Part shown: positions 59,305 through 64,000 of the stretch, in pieces
Numbering within the stretch: position 1 is the stretch's first letter
How the letters are laid out: each line of letters begins with the position of its first letter
Assembly (NCBI GenBank): GCA_040219275.1
Contig: JAVJSU010000041.1
Span: 62,001-126,000, forward strand
Direction of reading: 5' to 3'
Length of the DNA: 64,000 nt
Source of the DNA: JAVJSU01 sp040219275
GTDB lineage: Bacteria; Chloroflexota; Anaerolineae; Aggregatilineales; Phototrophicaceae
Made by a program: the position numbers and the translations under genes
Notes under the pieces: generated by a model
The model's input: the letters and a program-made list of their open reading frames with translations, nothing else
Told to the model about the DNA's origin: nothing
Databases searched by the model: none

Positions 59305-59985
59305 ATGTCAGGTGAACGTATCCTCGTCATCGAAGACGAAGCACGGATCGCGCAATTTATCGAACGCGGTCTAATTTATGAAGGCTATAGAGTGAACGTC
59401 GCACGGGATGGGCAGACCGGTTTAGCAATCGCCCGCGATAATCCACCCGATCTGGTTGTACTGGATTGGATGTTGCCGGGGCTGGACGGGCTAGAAGTTT
59501 GCCGTCGCCTGCGCGCCGCCAGCGAAGTACCGATTTTGATGCTGACCGCGAAAGACGATATTAATGATCGCGTCACTGGCTTAGATGCTGGCGCAGATGA
59601 TTATCTGGTGAAGCCGTTTTCGGTGGATGAGCTTATGGCGCGTATTCGTGCGCTCTTCCGCCGTACCACGCCAACGTCAAAGCCGGAAGTCCTCCGCTTT
59701 GGTGATCTTACGCTGGATACCGGTACACACCGCGCCCATCGCGCTGAACGTGCGATTGATCTGACCGCTAAAGAATACGAATTGTTAGAGTTGTTTATGC
59801 GTAATCCACGCCAGGTGCTCACTCGCGATGTGATTTTTGATCGTGTGTGGGGCTATGACTTCGGCGGTGAAAGTAACATCATCGAAGTTTATGTACGCTA
59901 TCTCCGTCAAAAGACCGAATCCACCGAGGAACAACGATTGATCCATACGGTGCGTGGTGTGGGATACGTGTTACGCGAGGAATAG
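59305..59985 (+). CDS. OmpR-family response regulator
   Basis: 226 residues. Receiver domain with phosphoacceptor D54 (LVVLDWMLPGLDG), acidic pair E10/D11, switch Thr (LMLTAKDDIND) and conserved Lys (DDYLVKPFS). The C-terminal winged helix reads LTAKEYELLELFMRNPRQVLTRDVIFDRVWGYDFGGESNIIEVYVRYLRQKTE. AAAGGAAAACG precedes the ATG. The cognate kinase follows 7 bp downstream. Confidence 0.95.
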   Translation: MSGERILVIEDEARIAQFIERGLIYEGYRVNVARDGQTGLAIARDNPPDLVVLDWMLPGLDGLEVCRRLRAASEVPILMLTAKDDINDRVTGLDAGADDYLVKPFSVDELMARIRALFRRTTPTSKPEVLRFGDLTLDTGTHRAHRAERAIDLTAKEYELLELFMRNPRQVLTRDVIFDRVWGYDFGGESNIIEVYVRYLRQKTESTEEQRLIHTVRGVGYVLREE

Positions 59986-59992
59986 TAGTTTC

Positions 59993-61537
59993 ATGACCAT
60001 CCGTAAGCAGTTGACCCTCTGGTATGCAGGGTTGCTTATCTCCATCATTGTGCTCTTCGGCACCATCACCTTTTTTGTGGTGAGGATTACGATGATCGAC
60101 AATTTAGATAACACATTACGCGAATCGGCGACCCAGATTATGGTCAATAGCCGTCTTGTTGCCATTCCTACCTTTGGCAACCAACCCCGCGTGGATGTTC
60201 AACTTGCCGCATTGGATGTGTTCCGTGCTTCAAATGTGTATGTGCAGGCGTGGGAAATTGTAGACGGTGTGCCGGAGTTCAAAGGCGCAAGTGCGAATCT
60301 TGCCAGCTTAGGCGATATTCCGCTTGACCATGACACCATCGGCACCCATTCTGATGAAATCTTCCACAACGTCACCATCCGGGATGTTGAATTACGCGTG
60401 CTCACCAAGCCCATCGTCATCGGGGAGCGTCTGGTCGGTAATGTACAGGTCGCCGCAGATCTCGCCACGGTCAATCAAGCCTTAGATACCCTGCTGTTCA
60501 TCATGGTGGTCAGCAGTGGTTTCGCTATTTTAGGCGCGGGTGGGCTAAGCATGTGGTTCTCCTATCGTGCCTTAAAACCCATCGAAGACATCACCATCGC
60601 GGCGGGCAGTATCGCTGTCTCCAACGACCTCAGCACACGCCTCGTCTGGAACGGTCCACAGGATGAGCTTGGTCGCTTGATCTCTGTGTTTAACCACATG
60701 ATGACCCGCATTGAGCATACCTTCGGCGTGCAACAACGCTTTATCGGCGATATGTCGCATGAGCTACGCACCCCGCTAACTGCCATTCGCGGCAATCTGG
60801 AAATCGCCCAGCGTTATGGCATGGATAATGAAACAATGGAAGCCATCCATAGCGAAGCCGAGCGGATGTCCCGCCTTGTCAACGATTTGCTGATGCTCGC
60901 CCGCGCAGATTATGGTGGCATCACGATTGATATGACCCCTACTGATCTTGACTTCGTGGTGAACGAATCATTTAAACAGACTCAACTTTTGGCGAAAGAC
61001 CGCGATTTAACTATCGTGCTCGGTCAGGTCATGCCAACAAGAGTTAATGGCAATTCCAACCGCATCAAGCAATTAATTTTGAACATCATGGGCAACGCAA
61101 TCAAATTTACCCAGGATGGTGGCACAATTACGCTGTCTTTAACCCAAACGGACAGTCATGCGGTGCTCTCCATTGCAGATGACGGCATCGGCATCGCGCA
61201 AGAAGAACTCGACCATATTTTTGATCGCTTCTATCAGGTGAATCAGGCACGCACCCATACCGGCGAGGGATTCGGGCTGGGCTTATCCATCGCCAAATGG
61301 ATCGTAGACGCACACAAAGGCGAGATTAACGTGCAAAGCCAGCCGGAAAAGGGCACACAGGTTGAGATCAAATTGCCCCTCTACGGTCATGATGATCCGC
61401 AGATTATGGAATCGCATGAACGCCCCACCCGCACAGGCATTCCGATTTTGCGCCGTTCGCCCGTCATCAAACCACCCACTCATCAAAGCCACGTGCCGGA
61501 AAAAGATAAACACACTACCCCCACCCATCTCAATTAA
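59993..61537 (+). CDS. Transmembrane sensor histidine kinase
   Basis: About 514 residues, starting at the ATG after GAGGAAT. Two TM helices (about 12-35 and 167-190) flank an outer sensor domain of ~130 residues, followed by HAMP (YRALKPIEDITIAAGSIAVSNDLSTRLVW), HisKA (RFIGDMSHELRTPLTAIRGNLEIAQ) and HATPase_c (LILNIMGNAIKFTQDGG, IADDGIGIAQEELDHIFDRF, GEGFGLGLSIAKWIVDAHKGE). The tail is Pro/His-rich. It is the cognate kinase of the preceding regulator. Confidence 0.94.
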   Translation: MTIRKQLTLWYAGLLISIIVLFGTITFFVVRITMIDNLDNTLRESATQIMVNSRLVAIPTFGNQPRVDVQLAALDVFRASNVYVQAWEIVDGVPEFKGASANLASLGDIPLDHDTIGTHSDEIFHNVTIRDVELRVLTKPIVIGERLVGNVQVAADLATVNQALDTLLFIMVVSSGFAILGAGGLSMWFSYRALKPIEDITIAAGSIAVSNDLSTRLVWNGPQDELGRLISVFNHMMTRIEHTFGVQQRFIGDMSHELRTPLTAIRGNLEIAQRYGMDNETMEAIHSEAERMSRLVNDLLMLARADYGGITIDMTPTDLDFVVNESFKQTQLLAKDRDLTIVLGQVMPTRVNGNSNRIKQLILNIMGNAIKFTQDGGTITLSLTQTDSHAVLSIADDGIGIAQEELDHIFDRFYQVNQARTHTGEGFGLGLSIAKWIVDAHKGEINVQSQPEKGTQVEIKLPLYGHDDPQIMESHERPTRTGIPILRRSPVIKPPTHQSHVPEKDKHTTPTHLN

Positions 61538-61652
61538 TTTTGCCCAAAATTGAGCCTCTTACCGCTCCGCGAAGGCAAGATTGGCGGTAAGTGCCGGTGC
61601 GACATATAATATAGATGCGGTTTATGACTTAACGTAGGGATAATCGTAAATT

Positions 61653-62165
61653 ATGGTCGATGAAGTAACCTCCGCGTTTCAGATACGCCCACTGAATGCT
61701 AATGATCGAAACTGGGTCGCTCATTTCTTAGATAAGCACTGGAGTTCGACCAAAATTGTCTCTCGTGGGCAGGCGTATTACGCGCACCTGTTGCCCGGCT
61801 TTGTGGCTGAACTAACAGACGCGCCGGAAGACGCGCCCGCCGCCGGATTGATTACCTATCGTGTGGATGGCACCGAATGCGAGATTATGACCCTCGATAG
61901 CCTGAACCCGAATCAAGGGATTGGCACGGCGCTCGTTGCCGCGGTCAAAGAAGCCGCCAAAGAGCAGGGGTGCAAGCGCCTGTGGCTGATTACCACCAAT
62001 GATAATTTAGAGGCGTTGCAGTTTTATCAGAAGCGTGATTTCCGTCTGGTAGCGGTGCATGTAAATGCGCTCTCCGATGCCCGCAAACTAAAACCGCAAA
62101 TTCCGCTAGTCGGCAAGCATAGCATCCCCTTGCACGACGAGATCGAACTCGCGCTCAAAATCTAA
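61653..62165 (+). CDS. GNAT-family N-acetyltransferase
   Basis: 170 residues. Acetyl-CoA binding loop SLNPNQGIGTALVAAVKEAAKEQGCKRLWLITTNDNLEALQFYQKRDFRLVAVHVNAL (about 88-145), preceded by AGLITYRVDGTECEIMTLDSL. The conserved NLEALQFYxKxGF signature is near-intact. The acceptor is unknown. Confidence 0.9.
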   Translation: MVDEVTSAFQIRPLNANDRNWVAHFLDKHWSSTKIVSRGQAYYAHLLPGFVAELTDAPEDAPAAGLITYRVDGTECEIMTLDSLNPNQGIGTALVAAVKEAAKEQGCKRLWLITTNDNLEALQFYQKRDFRLVAVHVNALSDARKLKPQIPLVGKHSIPLHDEIELALKI

Positions 62166-62255
62166 GCAGTCGTAAAATTTAGCATCACCCACGCCCGCCC
62201 CAAAACCTTGAGCGGGAGTTTGAGGTTGATGTTATTACATAAGGTGAGCATGGAA

Positions 62256-62600
62256 TTATGCAGTCGCACGCTGTTCGCCAAGAAGCAGTTGTTTCATATC
62301 GCCTTTTGCCTGAAGACTAACCACCAGCAAATAAGGCGCGAAAAATAGAATCCCCGCAACGGAAGCGACCAGACCGAGAGCGATCCCGATAGCGTTAAAA
62401 TTGTGTCGCCATGCAACCCATAAGGCTGAAAGAACGAGGTAACAGACAAAGTCGAACGTGAATTGTCCCTGCCATGTTAAGGCGGTCAATTCTTCCACAA
62501 AGATCGCCACGAGATTCCAGCCATATTCCAGCCCCGCGACAAGTGTATAAGCGACAATGCCGATGGTCATGGCAATTAATAGCCCTTGCAATGCACGCAT
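62256..62600 (-). CDS. Small multi-TM membrane protein
   Basis: About 114 residues with three hydrophobic helices (about 6-26, 45-65, 75-100) and short charged ends. The ATG at 62600 follows AGGAAG by 6 nt; a GTG six codons upstream is the alternative. No family was recognised. An uncharacterised helical membrane protein. Confidence 0.65.
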   Translation of the reverse strand: MRALQGLLIAMTIGIVAYTLVAGLEYGWNLVAIFVEELTALTWQGQFTFDFVCYLVLSALWVAWRHNFNAIGIALGLVASVAGILFFAPYLLVVSLQAKGDMKQLLLGEQRATA

Positions 62601-62793
62601 AATTTTCTTCCTCATCACTACAAACCTATAGATATACGAGGCAGTATATCGCCTGTCCGTGCGGTAAGGTCAACAGGTGAATGTGAGCGTGAGATGAGTG
62701 TATTACGGTAGGGGCGTGAAGTAAGGAGATTTTAAACAAACGTCCCATCTCCATAGTGAGCTTGCGAATGGGGATGGAGAGGGGGTTTGGGGG

Positions 62794-63015
62794 CTTTCAA
62801 GGGTAGGTATTTAATTATTTTGTTGAATTTGTTCCACATTAGGCTAAAACCCTAATGCTAGGTTGATTTTAGAAACCCCACTGAAGTGGGCTATTTTCAC
62901 AGATATACGGGAAGAATAGCCTGCTTCAGCAGGGTTTTACGTCTGCGTAGCCAATGGGTTTCAGCCATTGGCGGTAACACTACGAAAGTGACCACAAAAA
63001 ACCTACCCTTGAAAG
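62794..63015. mobile_element. MITE-like element, copy 2
   Basis: 222 bp. Perfect 15-bp terminal inverted repeats CTTTCAAGGGTAGGT and ACCTACCCTTGAAAG. Flanks are GGGTTTGGGGG (62783-62793) and GGATTTGGGGG (63016-63026), an 11-bp direct repeat with one mismatch, differing from the duplication around copy 1. The interior is highly similar to copy 1, with the same hairpin chain (CATTAGG/CCTAATG, CTATT/AATAG, CCCACT/AGTGGG, CCTGCT/AGCAGG, GCCAATGG/CCATTGGC). No protein-coding capacity. Confidence 0.88.
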
Positions 63016-63079
63016 GGATTTGGGGGTGAGGTGAGGCTCTCATGTGGTTCGCCCGCCGATAGATCGTTTGGTGTTGGCG

Positions 63080-63712
63080 CTAGTCTTCGTCGTTGAATGT
63101 GCCGCGACTGCTGGGATGGAGCAAAAACAGCATCTTATACGAGCGTGCGCCGGAACCGTGCGTTTCCATATCCTGAAATTCCTGCACCAGATCAACCAAC
63201 CGCTCATAAAATGCTTGTGCTTTATCCGGCGAGAGACTCAGGCGACCCTGTGTAATCACCAACCGACGCGATTCCGGCGCATCATCCGCGGTATCGACCA
63301 TGCCATCCTGAATGCTCTGGCGCACATCATTGCGGACATCGCTAAACAGGCTATTGAGCGTCAGTTCAAGGCTTTCGTCGAAGTCCTCTGTACCGGGGGA
63401 AAGCAAGCCATTTTTAAGCAGATACATGCGGGCGCTGGCTTGATAATGCTTCTCGATGATGCCGGAGACGATGCGCGTATCTACCATCTGGATCAAGCCG
63501 TGTTTTTCCAGCAGATTAAAATGATAGTAGAGTTTGGTCGGCGGTTTGTTCAACTTCTCAGCGATGAGTTTGACGGTTCCGGGTTGAGACAAAAATTCGA
63601 GGATGCTCAGGCGCAGAGGGTCTGCCAATACCTTGAGCGTTTCCAGATCAGAGACGACAAATTCTTCTGTCGGCTCGAACGTTTCGCTGATTTGAAGGTT
63701 TTCATCCACCAT
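63080..63712 (-). CDS. Winged-helix regulator (ArsR-like)
   Basis: About 210 residues. The winged helix reads LETLKVLADPLRLSILEFLSQPGTVKLIAEKLNKPPTKLYYHFNLLEKHGLIQMVDTR (about 22-80), the ArsR/HTH_20 pattern, followed by a ~130-residue helical dimer/effector domain (SLELTLNSLFSDVRNDVRQSIQDGMVDTADDAPESRRLVITQGRLSLSPDKAQAFYERLVDLVQEFQDME). The ATG at 63712 follows AAGAAG by 7 nt; upstream ATGs add 7 or 25 residues. A 233-codon frame on the opposite strand covering this gene is an artefact. It is divergent to the transporter-like gene at the window end. Confidence 0.85.
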   Translation of the reverse strand: MVDENLQISETFEPTEEFVVSDLETLKVLADPLRLSILEFLSQPGTVKLIAEKLNKPPTKLYYHFNLLEKHGLIQMVDTRIVSGIIEKHYQASARMYLLKNGLLSPGTEDFDESLELTLNSLFSDVRNDVRQSIQDGMVDTADDAPESRRLVITQGRLSLSPDKAQAFYERLVDLVQEFQDMETHGSGARSYKMLFLLHPSSRGTFNDED

Positions 63713-63925
63713 AATTATATCTTCTTTAACCATATAACGAACTGAAATAAATTTTTCCTGAATATTACCATAAGAATTCACAGTCATCCAAAACTATTTT
63801 AACATGCAAATCCTTTTAACGAGAATCGTCAAGATCACCAAAAAACAGAACTTCCATTGTGGTGGCTATACACTGTATGATTCAATGGAACTCAAAAATA
63901 CACGAAATACGAAGGAAAAACGGTC

Positions 63926-64000
63926 ATGCCTGGTGGTCAATTACTCAGTGTGGGGATGTTTGTCCTATTTATTGTCGGCACGATAATCACGTTACGGGAT
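63926..64000 (+). CDS. Membrane protein N-terminus (cut by window edge)
   Basis: The last 75 bases read MPGGQLLSVGMFVLFIVGTIITLRD, one TM helix, from an ATG that follows AAGGA by about 10 nt. It is divergent from the ArsR-like regulator and would be its likely target, perhaps a transporter, but the family cannot be told from 25 residues. Confidence 0.6.
   Translation, partial: MPGGQLLSVGMFVLFIVGTIITLRD

Noticed and set aside
62707..62716. Further copy of the small palindrome (GTAGGGGCG only)
   Set aside because: Only the left half is present; there is no matching right arm, so it was not counted.
63044..63745. 233-codon plus-strand frame
   Set aside because: It lies opposite the winged-helix regulator, whose translation has clear HTH features and a ribosome site; the plus-strand product has no recognisable pattern.
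1..64000. tRNA, rRNA, tmRNA and SRP RNA genes
   Set aside because: I looked for T-loop GTTCRANNC with acceptor pairing and for conserved rRNA or SRP segments and found none I could support.

Overview
The window is bacterial and gene-dense, with moderate GC content. Most genes sit on the minus strand between 0 and 36 kb and mostly on the plus strand from about 36 kb on. No rRNA, tRNA or CRISPR array was recognised. The gene mix suggests a Chloroflexota (Anaerolineae-like) chromosome: DUF6391 and DUF4173 membrane proteins, NurA, a MetH plus a MetF-fused homocysteine methyltransferase, Thr/Pro/Glu-rich lipoproteins with repeated beta-sandwich domains, signal-peptide beta-propellers, and intergenic spaces full of palindromic repeats. 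This assignment is inference, not a database result.

Layout. 0-7 kb: two tandem secreted leucine-rich-repeat proteins, a CheR-TPR protein, an unknown protein, and an ECF sigma factor coupled to a large membrane protein (Lamin-tail-like, SH3-like and SAF-like modules). 7-16 kb: a metallophosphoesterase, a GNAT enzyme, an acyl-CoA ligase, a UbiA/MenA prenyltransferase, a YbjQ-like protein, a lipoprotein, DUF6391 and a sugar isomerase-like protein. 16-26 kb: NurA, the methionine-cycle genes, and a type II restriction-modification operon that follows metH almost without a gap and ends in a small ParB-fold-like protein. 26-36 kb: an unknown AT-richer gene, DUF4173, ankyrin, PA2169-type and YceI proteins, a VapBC-like pair, gamma-glutamyltransferase, an MFS exporter and DUF2202. 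36-48 kb: an oxidoreductase, a beta-propeller, two tandem small paralogues of unknown function, alanine dehydrogenase, a GAF histidine kinase coupled to an AhpD-like protein, an M14 peptidase, a P460-like cytochrome and an alpha/beta hydrolase. 48-64 kb: a GyrB-N-terminal-like protein with a degraded ATP site, a giant eight-repeat lipoprotein, a VOC protein behind a consensus promoter, a TetR-MBL-MBL operon with its own operator, a beta-propeller followed by a two-component system, a second GNAT enzyme and a winged-helix regulator.

How genes work together. MetH and the homocysteine methyltransferase/MTHFR fusion both make methionine, and hence SAM, which the DNA methyltransferase directly after metH consumes. 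Translational coupling (TAATG, TGATG, TAAATG, or ATGA-type overlap) links sigma to its membrane partner, the AhpD-like protein to the kinase, the antitoxin to the PIN toxin, and the restriction enzyme to the ParB-like protein.

The most notable unexplained structure is non-coding. A 221-222 bp element occurs twice (33.6 and 62.8 kb) with 15-bp terminal inverted repeats and 11-bp direct repeats that differ between sites. It is built from a chain of hairpins, and a diverged relative at 54.5 kb keeps the stems by paired base changes. A shorter palindrome family (core GGGCGACCT-gct-AGGTCGCCC) has at least seven members, one of them inside the metH coding sequence. The GyrB-like pseudo-ATPase and the restriction operon with its third gene are the most interesting protein-coding candidates.
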